A DNA stretch of 64,000 nucleotides from Crateriforma conspicua (GCF_007752935.1 NZ_CP036319.1:992001-1056000); one strand, 5' to 3'; counted from the first letter of the stretch, positions 1-9,367 are shown. Notes: a model not told the origin generated them from the sequence alone. Made by a program: numbers and translations.

Positions 1-1805
1 GAGTGAACGTCAATGATTCCCGGTCCCTGCGGCTCCGATGCAAACAGCCGCAACGTTGTGCGACCTTGGGTTAGATTCAACGTCCCCAGCGAAAGGACGC
101 GGAAATCCTTGACAAAGTAGTGCGACTCTTTGACGCGTTCCTTGGGCTTCGCATAAAGCGGCGGGTCGAAAGCGACAGACACCAAGGCGGACGTGCTGGC
201 ATCACTTGCAGCGGCGCCGATACGCACCCCGACGTTCGACGGGGCGCAGGTGTAGTGGACGATCGCTTCGTACCGCCCCGTCTGGCCGACATCGATGGGC
301 CAATGGATGTGATCCGATTCATCGACCCAATTGACAAAGAATGAATTGTTCGGCGCTTTGGAACTGCGACGAATCGATCCGTGTGGTGTGCCGTCGCGCG
401 CGGGCAGTCGCGTTTTTGCGCGATAGCCGACGGTGAAGGGACGATCCGTATTGGCGTCGAATGACTGTCGCATGGATTTGCCGAATTCCGCGACTTGCTT
501 CTTCAGTCTTGCGGTCAAATCGGGGTGTCGTGATGCAACGTCGGTGCTCTGAGCCAAATCTTCCTGTAAGTCGAATAGATGCCCTTTCGCATCCAATCGA
601 AAACGGTCGGTGCGGGCACTGACTTGGTTGCCTCGGATGGAGAAGATTGTTCGCTCCGGCCATGTGACTTGAGATCGCCGAATCAGCGGCATCAAGCTCT
701 TGCCATCGATCGGTTTCGGCGGTTGCCAGTCGATTCCGGCAAGGTCCGCCAACGTGGGCATCAGGTCCAACGCCGCCGTCAGGTGTTCGATTCGTGTTCC
801 GCCATCGATCTGGCCCTGCCAACGAATGAAACAGGGGCTGCGCACGCCACCTTCATCGATGGACCCCTTTTTGCCTTTCATGCCGCCGTTGAAGCGGTAC
901 GAATTGGGGCCGTTATCGCAAAAGAACACGACGATGGTTTGCTCGCTCAGGTGCAAGCCTTCGATTTCCGACAGCAGTCGTCCGACGTTCCAATCGATGT
1001 TCTCGCACATCGCCAGTGCGGCCCGCGTCATCGACAGGTCTTCCATTTGTGGATCGCGATGTCGCGGATCGATCGCGGCGTCTTCAAACTTGTCGTAGAA
1101 ACGGTCGTCGACCATCATCGGCGAATGCGGCGTGTTGAACGGTAGATAGCAGAAAAAGTTCTGCTCCCGATGCTTGCGGATGAACTCAATCGCGTGGTCG
1201 GTGAAATCGTCCGCAACGTAACCGTTGCCACGCACCAGCGTGCCGTTGTGTTCCAGTGGTGGACTGAAATAGTGTCCCCAGTGGCCGGAAGTGAAACCGT
1301 AAAACTCGTTAAAGCCTTGGTCGTTGGGATGATAGGGAGGCTGTGTGCCGTTGTGCCATTTGCCAAAGATTCCCGTGGCGTAACCCGCATCTTGGAACAG
1401 TTCGCCGATCGTGAATTCGTCTGGATTCAGACGCTCTTGGCCTGTGCTTACGCCGCTGACACCGGTTCGTGGGTAATACCGCCCGGTCAAAAACTCGGCA
1501 CGTGTGGGAGCGCACACCGAACAGACCAGGAACTGTTCCAACGTCACGCCGTCGCGAGCCAACGAATCGATGTGGGGTGTGCTTAGATTTCGATTCCCGT
1601 GAACGCTCAGGTCACCCCAACCCTGGTCGTCTGTCAAAATCACCACGACGTTGGGGCGTGTGCCGACATCAGCCAAGCATGGTGGCGTTGATACAAGTAG
1701 CAACCCTGCCAAGAACGCGAATTTGGAACGAGCGAAGGTTCGAAAGAGTGACGGAAGTCGTGCTTCGATCAACAGGTTGCCTTGAATGGGATGGCATCGA
1801 TTCAT
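1..1805 (-). CDS. Secreted Cys-type sulfatase (arylsulfatase family), 3' end outside window
   Basis: The reading frame opens at an ATG at 1805 and stays open to base 1 (about 601 codons), so the stop lies outside the window. The N-terminus has a hydrophobic signal segment (FAFLAGLLLVSTPPCLA), then the metal-site start NVVVILTDDQGWGDLS and the sulfatase signature SVCAPTRAEFLTG. The Cys of CAPTR is the residue converted to formylglycine, and GKWHN follows as expected. Near base 1 the protein enters a region like the C-terminal carbohydrate/beta-sandwich part seen in planctomycete sulfatases (LTQGRTTLRLFASEP). It should cleave sulfate esters outside the cytoplasm. It lies downstream of the fucosidase operon but beyond that operon's terminator, so it is probably a separate unit of the same sulfated-fucan locus. 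The substrate is inferred from context only. Confidence 0.9.
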   Translation of the reverse strand, partial: MNRCHPIQGNLLIEARLPSLFRTFARSKFAFLAGLLLVSTPPCLADVGTRPNVVVILTDDQGWGDLSVHGNRNLSTPHIDSLARDGVTLEQFLVCSVCAPTRAEFLTGRYYPRTGVSGVSTGQERLNPDEFTIGELFQDAGYATGIFGKWHNGTQPPYHPNDQGFNEFYGFTSGHWGHYFSPPLEHNGTLVRGNGYVADDFTDHAIEFIRKHREQNFFCYLPFNTPHSPMMVDDRFYDKFEDAAIDPRHRDPQMEDLSMTRAALAMCENIDWNVGRLLSEIEGLHLSEQTIVVFFCDNGPNSYRFNGGMKGKKGSIDEGGVRSPCFIRWQGQIDGGTRIEHLTAALDLMPTLADLAGIDWQPPKPIDGKSLMPLIRRSQVTWPERTIFSIRGNQVSARTDRFRLDAKGHLFDLQEDLAQSTDVASRHPDLTARLKKQVAEFGKSMRQSFDANTDRPFTVGYRAKTRLPARDGTPHGSIRRSSKAPNNSFFVNWVDESDHIHWPIDVGQTGRYEAIVHYTCAPSNVGVRIGAAASDASTSALVSVAFDPPLYAKPKERVKESHYFVKDFRVLSLGTLNLTQGRTTLRLFASEPQGPGIIDVH

Positions 1806-2030
1806 GGCGTTCCCGACGCAATGGTGAGTGATTCGGCTGGTTGAATCACACAGTTTAGCCATGCCGCCGAAGGTCGGTGCGGACGCAACGACCGGGGACA
1901 ATGGCGGATGCGGTCACCGCCTGAAGGCCGGCTAGGCACAAAAAAAAGCGTCCCTGGCAATAACCAAGGACGCGATGCTAAGTCAGCGGGTGCGTTTCGA
2001 TTGAATTCAATCGAACGATTGTTTCATCGC
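1806..2030. other. Intergenic region with fucosidase terminator
   Basis: Noncoding stretch between the sulfatase start and the fucosidase stop. It holds the fucose-operon terminator (1940-1973) and must also hold the sulfatase promoter, which I could not place. Confidence 0.6.
1940..1973 (-). terminator. Intrinsic terminator of the fucose operon
   Basis: GCGTCCCTGG (1948-1957) pairs with CCAAGGACGC (1964-1973) with one mismatch around a 6-base loop. On the minus strand the hairpin is followed by eight T (A-run at 1940-1947). It sits about 60 bases beyond the fucosidase stop and separates that operon from the sulfatase. Confidence 0.85.
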
Positions 2031-3629
2031 TTAGCGGAGCTTGAAAACGTACGCGTAATCGCAGGGACGTTTTTCAGGCAACGTGATCTTCAGCCCTTCT
2101 TGGGTACGGTCGTATTCCAAGGGGCTTTCGGATCCCAGCAATTCAATCGATTCGATTTGTCCGGGCCAGTGTTCCGATCCCGCGGCCAAAGTGCGGATAT
2201 TGATTTGACCGGATTCCGGCCAATCCATGATCGTTGCATAGATCACGTCGCCTTTTTTGGTGAAGCGAACGTCTTCGGCGGTGAACGGCTTGTCCTTGGA
2301 TTCCGAAACGTGACCCGTGGAAACCGTCGTCGGCCCTTCGCCAAAGGTGGACCAGAATTCGGTGCCGTAGATCGATTCGCCGTTGATCTTCAGCCATCCG
2401 CCGATCGCTTTCAGGATTGCTTGGTCTTCCTCGGGAATAGTGCCGTCCGGACGCGGGCCGACGTTCAGCAGCAGGCAACCATTCTTGGAAACGATGTCCA
2501 CCAAGTCGTCGACCAAGCGATCCGGCGTCTTGTATTTCTGGTTCTGGGTGTAGCCCCACGAACTAGCGCTGACCGCAGTGTCGGTTTGCCAAAACGGTTC
2601 GCGAATACCGGCCATTTTGGAGCGTTCTTTGTCCAAAACCGCAGCCGATTCGGGAAACGCTTGGAACTTGTAGTTGATGATTCCCAAGCTGTCGTCGTCG
2701 CCGGACGTCTTGTTGTAGTAGTACGCGGCAAAACGTTTCAGGTGATCGGCAAAGGGATTGGAGTCGTAAGATTCGATAACGCGAGGAGCGATTCCAAAGT
2801 CGAACCACATCACCTCCGGTTGGTACTTGTCGACCAGTTCGCAGGTGCGCGCCAACCAATCGTCTTTGAATTGGTCGTCGTGCGGTTCAAAGTTTTCTTG
2901 ATACTTGTCGGCGTCGGGCTTGAACAAGAATGGCATCGGGCGTCCGTACAGGCCCGCGAATTCGGGGTTTGCGTTGTCATAGTCTTCGCTGCGGACGTAG
3001 TACTGCCAGTTAAAAGCGCGGTGGCTGCTGACCCCAAAGTGCAGGCCTTCGGCACGGACGGCATCGGCCAGTTCGGCGATCACGTCACGGTGCGGTCCCA
3101 TTTCCGATGCGTCCCATTTGGTGAACGCACAGTCGTACATGGGAAACCCATCGTGGTGCTCGGCGACCGGGATCACATAGCGTGCCCCGGTATCCTTGAA
3201 TAGCTTGGCCCATGCGGCGGCGTCAAACTTCTCGGCTTTAAATTCGGGGATGAAATCCTTGTAACCAAAAGTCTTTTGCGGGCCATAGGTTTCACGGTGA
3301 TGTTCGAAAAAGTTGTCACCGCGGCGTTTAGTGTCGATGTACATCTGACGCGGGTACCATTCACTGCCGTAGGCCGGCACGCTGTAGGCACCCCAGTGAA
3401 TAAAGATTCCGAACTTGGCGTCTTTGTACCACTGTGGGATTTTGTAGGTGGAAAGCGATTCCCACTCGGGCTTGAATGGACCGTCCTTTGCAACCTGGTC
3501 GATTTTTTCAACAGCCGGAGCAACGGCGGGATGCGGCGCCAATTCGGGATGTGTGGCCGTGTCCTGGCCCCAGACTGGCGACGCGAGCGTGCCGAGCAAA
3601 ATGGCGGCACCGAAAAAGGTTTTATTCAT
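2031..3629 (-). CDS. Alpha-L-fucosidase, GH29, exported
   Basis: A 532-residue protein with a signal peptide (MNKTFFGAAILLGTLASPVWG) and a full GH29 barrel. Visible family motifs are KFGIFIHWGAYSVP near residue 75, HHDGF near 160, and MWFDFG near 275, whose Asp is the GH29 nucleophile. The C-terminal part is a beta-sandwich (FTAEDVRFTKKGDVIYATIMDWP). It would hydrolyse terminal alpha-L-fucosyl residues in the periplasm. It is the last gene of a minus-strand operon: the symporter ends 39 bases upstream and an intrinsic terminator follows. With flanking sulfatases this points to sulfated fucan or fucosylated glycans as substrate. The enzyme class is clear; the natural substrate is inference. 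Confidence 0.95.
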   Translation of the reverse strand: MNKTFFGAAILLGTLASPVWGQDTATHPELAPHPAVAPAVEKIDQVAKDGPFKPEWESLSTYKIPQWYKDAKFGIFIHWGAYSVPAYGSEWYPRQMYIDTKRRGDNFFEHHRETYGPQKTFGYKDFIPEFKAEKFDAAAWAKLFKDTGARYVIPVAEHHDGFPMYDCAFTKWDASEMGPHRDVIAELADAVRAEGLHFGVSSHRAFNWQYYVRSEDYDNANPEFAGLYGRPMPFLFKPDADKYQENFEPHDDQFKDDWLARTCELVDKYQPEVMWFDFGIAPRVIESYDSNPFADHLKRFAAYYYNKTSGDDDSLGIINYKFQAFPESAAVLDKERSKMAGIREPFWQTDTAVSASSWGYTQNQKYKTPDRLVDDLVDIVSKNGCLLLNVGPRPDGTIPEEDQAILKAIGGWLKINGESIYGTEFWSTFGEGPTTVSTGHVSESKDKPFTAEDVRFTKKGDVIYATIMDWPESGQINIRTLAAGSEHWPGQIESIELLGSESPLEYDRTQEGLKITLPEKRPCDYAYVFKLR

Positions 3630-3668
3630 GACAAAGTTCTCTTGTCGTATTGGATAGGGGGAAACGGG

Positions 3669-5108
3669 TTAGGCCGACGTGCTGGTGGGACGCTGGGTCA
3701 TCGACATTGCAAATCCATAAATGGCAATGACGATAAAGCAGATCAGCGGCAGAACAAAGGAAACACGGACGGATTCCAGTTCCATTCCGGCAAAGTTGAA
3801 CGCGTCCATGTCGATGATTTGGCCTTGGAAACGCGGCATCAATGCACCGCCAACGATGGCAAAGATCAAACCCGCCGATGCCAGTTTGCCGTCTTCGGGG
3901 TTCAGGCCGTCCAGTGCCAATCCATAGATCGTTGGGAACATCAGTGACATGCAGGCACTGACGCCGACCAGGCAATAGATCCCCGCATAGCCTTGGACAA
4001 AAATGGCTCCCGCGGTCAGCAGCATCCCGCCAATCGCCAGGATGCCCAACAGCAATCCTGGACGGAGGTATTTCAAGATGAACGTGCAGATAAACCGGCT
4101 GGTCAAAAAGATGATCATCGCGGCGATGTTGTGACGCTGGGCTTCGGCCGCCGTCATTCCCAATAGCGTCATTCCATAGTGAATGATGAACGTCCAACAC
4201 ATGATTTGTGCGCCGACGTAGAACGCTTGGGCAAACACCCCGCCCAGATAGCGGAACGTGGCCAGCTTCATTGTCAGTTTGCCCAGTGATATCTGTTCAT
4301 GTTCCCGCCCGGTGTCCGGCATTTTCGAAACGGCAAAAACCAATAGAACAGCGATCACGACCACACCGATCACCACATAGGGAACACGTACAACGCCCAA
4401 GTCGTGCGCTTGCATGGCTTGGTGTTCGGTCGGGTTTGCAACGCTGTAGTATTCCAGGGCCTGGGTGACCAAACCGTCGACTTCGCTGGGAAGCATTTCC
4501 TGATACGCCGGGTTCGCGTCGACTTGTTGCTGGCGAAAATCGGCGACTTGCAAGTTGGGCAGGATGAATTGGCTGGCAACAATCATCCCCGTCAATGAAC
4601 CGATGGGATTGAACGCTTGGGCCAGGTTCAGACGCCGTGTGGCCGTTTCCGGTGGCCCCATCGAAAGGATGTAGGGATTGGCGGTGGTTTCCAAGAATGC
4701 CAAGCCGAAAGTCAACACATACAGTGCGACCAGGAACAAGCCGAATTGCATGTTCATGCTGGCAGGAATGAACAACAGGGCGCCGACCGCATACAGCCCC
4801 AGGCCCAGCAAGATCCCCGTCTTGAACGAAAACCGGCGGATGACCAACGCGGCCGGAATCGCCATCGTCGCATAACCGCCATAAAAAGCCGTTTGCACCA
4901 ACGAGCTTTGAGCGTTGCTGATCAGAAAGATCTCTTTGAACGCCTTGACCAGCGGATTGGTCACGTCGTTGGCGAAGCCCCACAGGGCAAACAATGACGT
5001 GACCAAAATGAATGGAAACAAAAACTTCGATGGTACGACCGTCGCTTCACTTTCGGCGGTCGCTGGGGATTGGGCGGGTGAGTCGACCGGGACGGTGGAA
5101 TCGGCCAT
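3669..5108 (-). CDS. FucP-type L-fucose/sugar:H+ symporter (MFS)
   Basis: A 479-residue MFS permease with about 12 hydrophobic segments. It belongs to the FucP/sugar-MFS group: LFALWGFANDVTNPLVKAF in helix 1 and FLETTANPYILSMGP in helix 4. The Glu of FLET corresponds to the E. coli FucP proton/sugar-coupling Glu135, whereas the position of FucP Asp46 appears to be Asn here, so specificity is not certain. It would import released L-fucose with protons. It lies between the TIM-barrel isomerase (28-base gap) and the fucosidase (39-base gap), so uptake and depolymerisation are co-transcribed. An unusually polar loop (residues about 190-230) follows the fifth or sixth helix. Confidence 0.9.
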   Translation of the reverse strand: MADSTVPVDSPAQSPATAESEATVVPSKFLFPFILVTSLFALWGFANDVTNPLVKAFKEIFLISNAQSSLVQTAFYGGYATMAIPAALVIRRFSFKTGILLGLGLYAVGALLFIPASMNMQFGLFLVALYVLTFGLAFLETTANPYILSMGPPETATRRLNLAQAFNPIGSLTGMIVASQFILPNLQVADFRQQQVDANPAYQEMLPSEVDGLVTQALEYYSVANPTEHQAMQAHDLGVVRVPYVVIGVVVIAVLLVFAVSKMPDTGREHEQISLGKLTMKLATFRYLGGVFAQAFYVGAQIMCWTFIIHYGMTLLGMTAAEAQRHNIAAMIIFLTSRFICTFILKYLRPGLLLGILAIGGMLLTAGAIFVQGYAGIYCLVGVSACMSLMFPTIYGLALDGLNPEDGKLASAGLIFAIVGGALMPRFQGQIIDMDAFNFAGMELESVRVSFVLPLICFIVIAIYGFAMSMTQRPTSTSA

Positions 5109-5136
5109 CTGTCATAAGCCTTAGGTGGGAGAAGCC

Positions 5137-5955
5137 TTATCGGGGAAAGAAGTCGCGGAAAGCTTCGATTGTCTTGACCGCGGCGGTATCCGAATCGGGC
5201 AGCGGGAATGCTTCGGCCGAAAGATAGCCGTCAAATCGGATGTCCTGGAGCGCCTGAATGATCGGCGCGTAATCCATGTGCCCCAAACCGACGGCCTGTC
5301 GGTTGGAATCCACAAAGTGAATGTGTCCGATGTCATTGCCGCCATCGCGGATCGCCTGGGCAATGTCGGCCTCTTCGATGTTCATGTGGAACAAATCGGC
5401 CAGCAGTTTGACGTTGTCCGTGTCCAGTGTCCGTAAGAAACCGCAGGCGTCGGCAACGGTGGTCAACAAATTGGTCTCGTAGCGGTTCAGCGGTTCATAG
5501 ATCAGCGGTACGCCATGTTCCGCAGCAATCGGGGCCAAACGATTGATTGATTCGGCAAGCAATCCCAAAGCCGCGTCACGATCCAGGTCGCCGCCCCAGC
5601 GTCCCTGCATCGATCCGATGATCGCGGGCGCCGACAATCGGCCACCAAAATGAATGATGGATTCGACGAATTGGCATGCCTTTTCGCGACGATCTTTGTC
5701 GGGGTCGGTCAGGCTTAGGCCGTGCTTGACCATTCCCGCGCCGGTGCCCACCGCGGCAACCTTCAGCTCATGCTGTTGCAGTGTCGGCAAAAGCTTGTCC
5801 ACGTCGACCGCATCGGCCGAGGGGGCGAAGATTTCGATAGCATCGAATCCCAGGCGTGCCGCTTCACTGCAGGCATCGTCCAGTCCGTTCCAATAGACAA
5901 AAGGTCCGCCCTTGGCTTCTTCGACCAAGCTGACGGTGATGGCTGACTTGATCAT
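5137..5955 (-). CDS. Sugar (phosphate) isomerase/epimerase, TIM barrel (AP-endonuclease-2 fold)
   Basis: A 272-residue protein starting MIKSAITVSL, whose ATG lies 2 bases after the stop of the preceding dehydrogenase, so the two are translationally coupled. It has the metal-site layout of the xylose-isomerase-like / D-tagatose 3-epimerase fold: PLIYEPLNRYETN (metal Glu), LLADLFHMNIEE (Asp/His), HIHFVDSNR (His) and GYLSAEAFP (second Glu). These enzymes move a keto group or invert C3 of ketoses in the cytoplasm. In this operon it may interconvert L-fuculose-like ketoses or open-chain intermediates, but the substrate cannot be read from sequence. Confidence 0.85.
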   Translation of the reverse strand: MIKSAITVSLVEEAKGGPFVYWNGLDDACSEAARLGFDAIEIFAPSADAVDVDKLLPTLQQHELKVAAVGTGAGMVKHGLSLTDPDKDRREKACQFVESIIHFGGRLSAPAIIGSMQGRWGGDLDRDAALGLLAESINRLAPIAAEHGVPLIYEPLNRYETNLLTTVADACGFLRTLDTDNVKLLADLFHMNIEEADIAQAIRDGGNDIGHIHFVDSNRQAVGLGHMDYAPIIQALQDIRFDGYLSAEAFPLPDSDTAAVKTIEAFRDFFPR

Positions 5956-5957
5956 TT

Positions 5958-6983
5958 TCAAACCTCGATAACCGCTTTGATGACTCCGGTTTCCGGTCGC
6001 GTCCACGATTCGAACACGTCCGGGACCTCGTTGAACGACGCGTGGTGCGTGATCCACGGCTGGGTGTCGATGATGCCGGCATCAATCAGGCGAATGATGC
6101 GTGGAAAGTCCGGCGACAACGCGTTGCGGCTGGCCATCAAGTTCAATTCGCGGCGATGGAAAAACGCCGCGTGGGGAAAGTCCAGGTTCTGTTGCGTGAT
6201 CCCCACGTAAACGACCCGACCGGCAAAGGCGGCGAATTCCATGCTGCGGACCATCGACCCGTTGTGACCGGTGGCATCGATCACCACGTCGGCGAATTGG
6301 CCGTCGGTCAAGTCGCCGATCGCTTCGATATCCGAATCGTCGCCCTTGATTTGGATGGTGTCTTGCACACCCATGCGCTGGCGAACGAACTCCAGACGTG
6401 ATTCAACCAAATCGGCGATGATGACGCGTGCCCCCGTCAGCTTTGCGAACTCCAAAGCCGACAAGCCGATCGGACCGGCGCCCAAGATCAAAGTGTTCTC
6501 TTTGCCTTGCAGTTTGCTGCGGTCCACCGCGTGACAGCCGATGGCCAACGTTTCCACCAACGCGGCTTGGTCCATCGTGAGGTTGCCCGAGGGATGCAGT
6601 TTGCGCGCAGGCAACGTCATCTGTTCGGCCAAGCCGCCGTCGCACATGACGCCCAATGTTTGATGGTGTTCACAACAGTTGGTGAACCCGCGGCGACAAG
6701 AGTAACACTGTTGGCAATTGATGTACGGTTCAACCGCACAGAACTGGCCGACCGAGACGTTCTTGACGCCTTCGCCGACGGCCACGACTTCCACGCCCAG
6801 TTCGTGGCCGGGGATGCGTGGGTAGGAAAAGAACGGGAACTTGCCCAAGTAGCCACCCAAGTCCGTTCCGCACACGCCCACGCGGTGAATTTTGACAACG
6901 GCTTCGCCAGGACCGGGTTTGCCGGGAGCCTGGATATCAACGATTTCCCAACGTTTGGGTTCGCTTAACTGCAGTGCTTTCAT
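5958..6983 (-). CDS. Zinc-dependent medium-chain dehydrogenase
   Basis: A 341-residue MDR protein. The start at 6983 (MKALQLSEPK) lies 23 bases after the aldo/keto reductase stop; a longer in-frame extension runs into that gene and is not used. Catalytic-zinc residues are in GVCGTDLGG and GHELGVEVVAVGEGV, a four-Cys structural zinc loop is in NCQQCYSCRRGFTNCC, and the NAD(P) fold is in TLILGAGPIGLSALEFAK. It resembles L-threonine/sorbitol/galactitol dehydrogenases. Within an L-fucose operon it may oxidise a 6-deoxy-sugar or a 2-keto-3-deoxy-fuconate intermediate; that role is inference. It is followed after 2 bases by the TIM-barrel isomerase. Confidence 0.88.
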   Translation of the reverse strand: MKALQLSEPKRWEIVDIQAPGKPGPGEAVVKIHRVGVCGTDLGGYLGKFPFFSYPRIPGHELGVEVVAVGEGVKNVSVGQFCAVEPYINCQQCYSCRRGFTNCCEHHQTLGVMCDGGLAEQMTLPARKLHPSGNLTMDQAALVETLAIGCHAVDRSKLQGKENTLILGAGPIGLSALEFAKLTGARVIIADLVESRLEFVRQRMGVQDTIQIKGDDSDIEAIGDLTDGQFADVVIDATGHNGSMVRSMEFAAFAGRVVYVGITQQNLDFPHAAFFHRRELNLMASRNALSPDFPRIIRLIDAGIIDTQPWITHHASFNEVPDVFESWTRPETGVIKAVIEV

Positions 6984-7006
6984 AAGAATCGATTCGTCTT
7001 GGTGGG

Positions 7007-7939
7007 TCAGTTGTTTTCGGGAAGGCCGGACGGATGACCGACGTTCTTGACGTCTGCGAAGATCTGTTGGACTTCCGCCAACAGAGCTTCGTCGATCGGT
7101 TGATCGATCCACTGAGCCCACTTTTCAATGTTCTTGGGATTCGCGCTGCCGGCGATCGTGGTCGACATGTCGGGATTGGCACAAGAAAACTGCAGTGCCA
7201 ATTGCGCGATGTCCACGCCATGTTTTTCACAGCACATGGCGGCTTTGCTGGCCGCCGCACGCACCTCGGGTGTTTCCAAGCACCATGGCGGCAATGGGGC
7301 ATTGGTCAGAAGACGTGCCTGGAAAGGCCCAGCGTTCATCGCACCGATGCCTTTTTCTTTCAGCATGGGAACGGTTTCATCGGCAAACCGAGTGTTTTGC
7401 AGCGTGTATTGGTTGTACGACAGCACGCAATCCAAGTCGGCTTTGGCAGCGATCTCGTGAAAGATCTTTTGCGGATAGCCACTGATGCCGACGTAACGGA
7501 TCTTTCCAGCTTGTTGTGCTTCACGCAGGGCGGGCAGTGTTTCGGCAATGATTTGGTCCAGGTCGACAAACTCGATGTCATGACAAAGCATGATGTCGAC
7601 GTGGTCCAAGCCCATCCGGTGCAACGAGACGTCAACGCTTTCGGCGACCCGTTTGGCGGAAAAGTCGAACTTGTCGCGATCGTAGCGTCCCAGCTTGGTG
7701 CACATCACATAGTCGTCACGCGGCACATCACGCAGGGCAACCCCCAACAAGACTTCGCTCATCCCGCGACCGTAATAGGCCGACGTGTCGATCAAGTTGA
7801 TGCCCAGGTCCAAAGCGACACGAACGCTGCGAAGGGCTTCGTCCAATTGGATGCTGCGGAATTCTTGCCCCAGCGATGAGGCGCCAAATCCGATGACGGG
7901 TAATTCCAGGTCCGTGCCCAGAAGTTTGCGTTTTTGCAT
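7007..7939 (-). CDS. Aldo/keto reductase, L-galactose/L-fucose 1-dehydrogenase type
   Basis: A 310-residue AKR with the full tetrad: Asp and Tyr in NLIDTSAYYGRGMSE, Lys in VMCTKLGRYD, His in DIMLCHDIEF. Several stretches read like plant L-galactose dehydrogenase (FDFSAKRVAESVDVSLHRMG, DLDQIIAETLPALREAQQAG, ending VKNVGHPSGLPEN). L-fucose is 6-deoxy-L-galactose, so this is a good candidate for the first step of non-phosphorylating fucose catabolism: NAD(P)-dependent oxidation to L-fuconolactone. It sits in the operon between the epimerase-like gene (177-base gap) and the zinc dehydrogenase (23 bases). No lactonase or fuconate dehydratase occurs in this window. The family assignment is firm; the substrate is inference from similarity and context. 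Confidence 0.9.
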   Translation of the reverse strand: MQKRKLLGTDLELPVIGFGASSLGQEFRSIQLDEALRSVRVALDLGINLIDTSAYYGRGMSEVLLGVALRDVPRDDYVMCTKLGRYDRDKFDFSAKRVAESVDVSLHRMGLDHVDIMLCHDIEFVDLDQIIAETLPALREAQQAGKIRYVGISGYPQKIFHEIAAKADLDCVLSYNQYTLQNTRFADETVPMLKEKGIGAMNAGPFQARLLTNAPLPPWCLETPEVRAAASKAAMCCEKHGVDIAQLALQFSCANPDMSTTIAGSANPKNIEKWAQWIDQPIDEALLAEVQQIFADVKNVGHPSGLPENN

Positions 7940-8091
7940 TGCGGAAGATGGGGTGCGAATGAATGGGGGCGATGGGAGGGTCCGGCAGCGACCGCGGCGG
8001 TGGGAAGGCAGGCTTGCCGTTGTAGGCAGGCCGCCTGAATCGGTTACCGCAGCCGCGGCGGAGTGATGCAGCCGGTGATCAAGTGCGGACG

Positions 8092-8111
8092 CCGGCGACG
8101 TAGGTCGCCGG
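8092..8111 (-). other. Hairpin just after the epimerase gene
   Basis: CCGGCGAC (8092-8099) and GTCGCCGG (8104-8111) form a perfect 8-bp stem with a 4-base loop, 5 bases past the stop of the first operon gene. There is no T-run, so it is more likely an mRNA-stabilising or partial-attenuation element within the 177-base gap than a terminator. Confidence 0.5.
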
Positions 8112-8116
8112 TTAGG

Positions 8117-9367
8117 TTAGCCGACGAAAAGGGGCTTCAGGTGACGGTCATAGATATTTTTGGTCACCTGCGTTCCGACAATTTCTTTGTTGGCTTTCAG
8201 CATGTCGGTGTACCGTTGGCCCGCTTTGGCAGCGACCTTGAACGACACGTGCAGCAACTGCCGAACGCTGGGGTTGAAGCTGGGACAGCTTTGGTCGTGA
8301 CGAATCACGTTGGCCATTTCGCTGCCCGACCAACCGGCGACGGTGTCCGCGCCGGGCAACTGGCTGCGGTCGATGTCGATGACACTGGCATAGGGAGCAC
8401 AGAATTCGTCGACATGGTCGTAGGCCGTCTGGTAGATCTCCTTGGCCAATGCCAGTCCGTCGCCTTCGGCTTCGGCCAGTCCGATGATTTCTTCCAGCCA
8501 AGTCGTGCCGGCGGTCTTCAGGTGGACACCCGCGCCGGTTCGATTCATCGCTTGGCGGATGATCGGATACAGGCTGAATTTGTCGCTGCCGCTATGCACG
8601 CTAAGCTTCAAGTTTTCCGGCAAGCCATAAGCCTTGACCGCATGCGCGATGACGGCCAAGTCGTCGTTGAATTCCTTTTCGAACTGCGTCAGGTCGCCGA
8701 CGTAATCGACACCCTTGTTGAAACGCCCGGTGAACTTCGGTGCAATTGTTTGTAACGGAACGTTTTGGTCGGCCAGGGCAACCAAGATGATCAACAGTTC
8801 CGGCGGAGTTTGTGGGGCATCGGTTTCGTCCATGCTGACCTCGGCGATGACTTCGTCGGCGCCTTTCTTGTCAGCGATGTAGCGATAGATTTCCGCGGCT
8901 TCGGCGCAGGCGGACAAATATTGTTTGCCGACACGCCGAACATCATCGGCGGTGATCGTCAGTGGTTCGGACAGTCCGTCCAGTTCCAAGGTGCCGACGA
9001 GTTCACCGTGCTTGGCAACAAACGCGTCCAGGTCTGCGTCCGAGGGGGCTTTGCCGATCGAGTCGGCCACGTCGATGGTGAAAAAATCGCTGCACGGCAG
9101 AAACGGATCCACCGTTTTTAACCCGATGTGGTCTGCATCGACGTGCCAGTCATGCGACCATCCGCGGCTTTCGATCGCAGCCTTTGCCGCGGCCATGACG
9201 CTGGGCGGTTCGGATCCGACGAAGGTGTGTTCGCGGTTGGATTTGTTCCAGACCGGTGAAACAATGACGTCTTGAGCGGCTAGTTTTTCAAACGCGGCCA
9301 GTTGGGCTTCGGCTTCATGGGCGAAACGGTCGCCGACACCAAACGAGTATTTGGCAAGTGTTTTCAT
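8117..9367 (-). CDS. Tagaturonate-epimerase-family (UxaE-like) protein
   Basis: A 416-residue protein starting MKTLAKYSFGVGDRF at 9367; an in-frame extension upstream lies in the divergent control region and looks noncoding. It resembles the UxaE family (tagaturonate/fructuronate epimerase, first described in Thermotoga), with conserved-looking stretches DWHVDADHIGLKTVDPFLP, FTGRFNKGVDYVGD, LSVHSGSDKFSLYP and GAGVHLKTAGTTWLEE. In classic hexuronate pathways UxaE inverts C3 of keto-uronates. Here it heads an L-fucose operon, so its true substrate may be a keto form of L-fucose/L-galactose rather than a uronate. It is the gene nearest the divergent AraC regulator. Family confidence is moderate; the role is inference. 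Confidence 0.75.
   Translation of the reverse strand: MKTLAKYSFGVGDRFAHEAEAQLAAFEKLAAQDVIVSPVWNKSNREHTFVGSEPPSVMAAAKAAIESRGWSHDWHVDADHIGLKTVDPFLPCSDFFTIDVADSIGKAPSDADLDAFVAKHGELVGTLELDGLSEPLTITADDVRRVGKQYLSACAEAAEIYRYIADKKGADEVIAEVSMDETDAPQTPPELLIILVALADQNVPLQTIAPKFTGRFNKGVDYVGDLTQFEKEFNDDLAVIAHAVKAYGLPENLKLSVHSGSDKFSLYPIIRQAMNRTGAGVHLKTAGTTWLEEIIGLAEAEGDGLALAKEIYQTAYDHVDEFCAPYASVIDIDRSQLPGADTVAGWSGSEMANVIRHDQSCPSFNPSVRQLLHVSFKVAAKAGQRYTDMLKANKEIVGTQVTKNIYDRHLKPLFVG

Noticed and set aside
1908-3203. Long plus-strand open frame opposite the fucosidase gene
   Set aside because: It is the antisense of a clear GH29 gene, has no family features, and owes its length to codon bias.
8005-8045. GGCAGG-rich inverted segment upstream of the AKR gene
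   Set aside because: Pairing is short and broken; not a convincing terminator or riboswitch.
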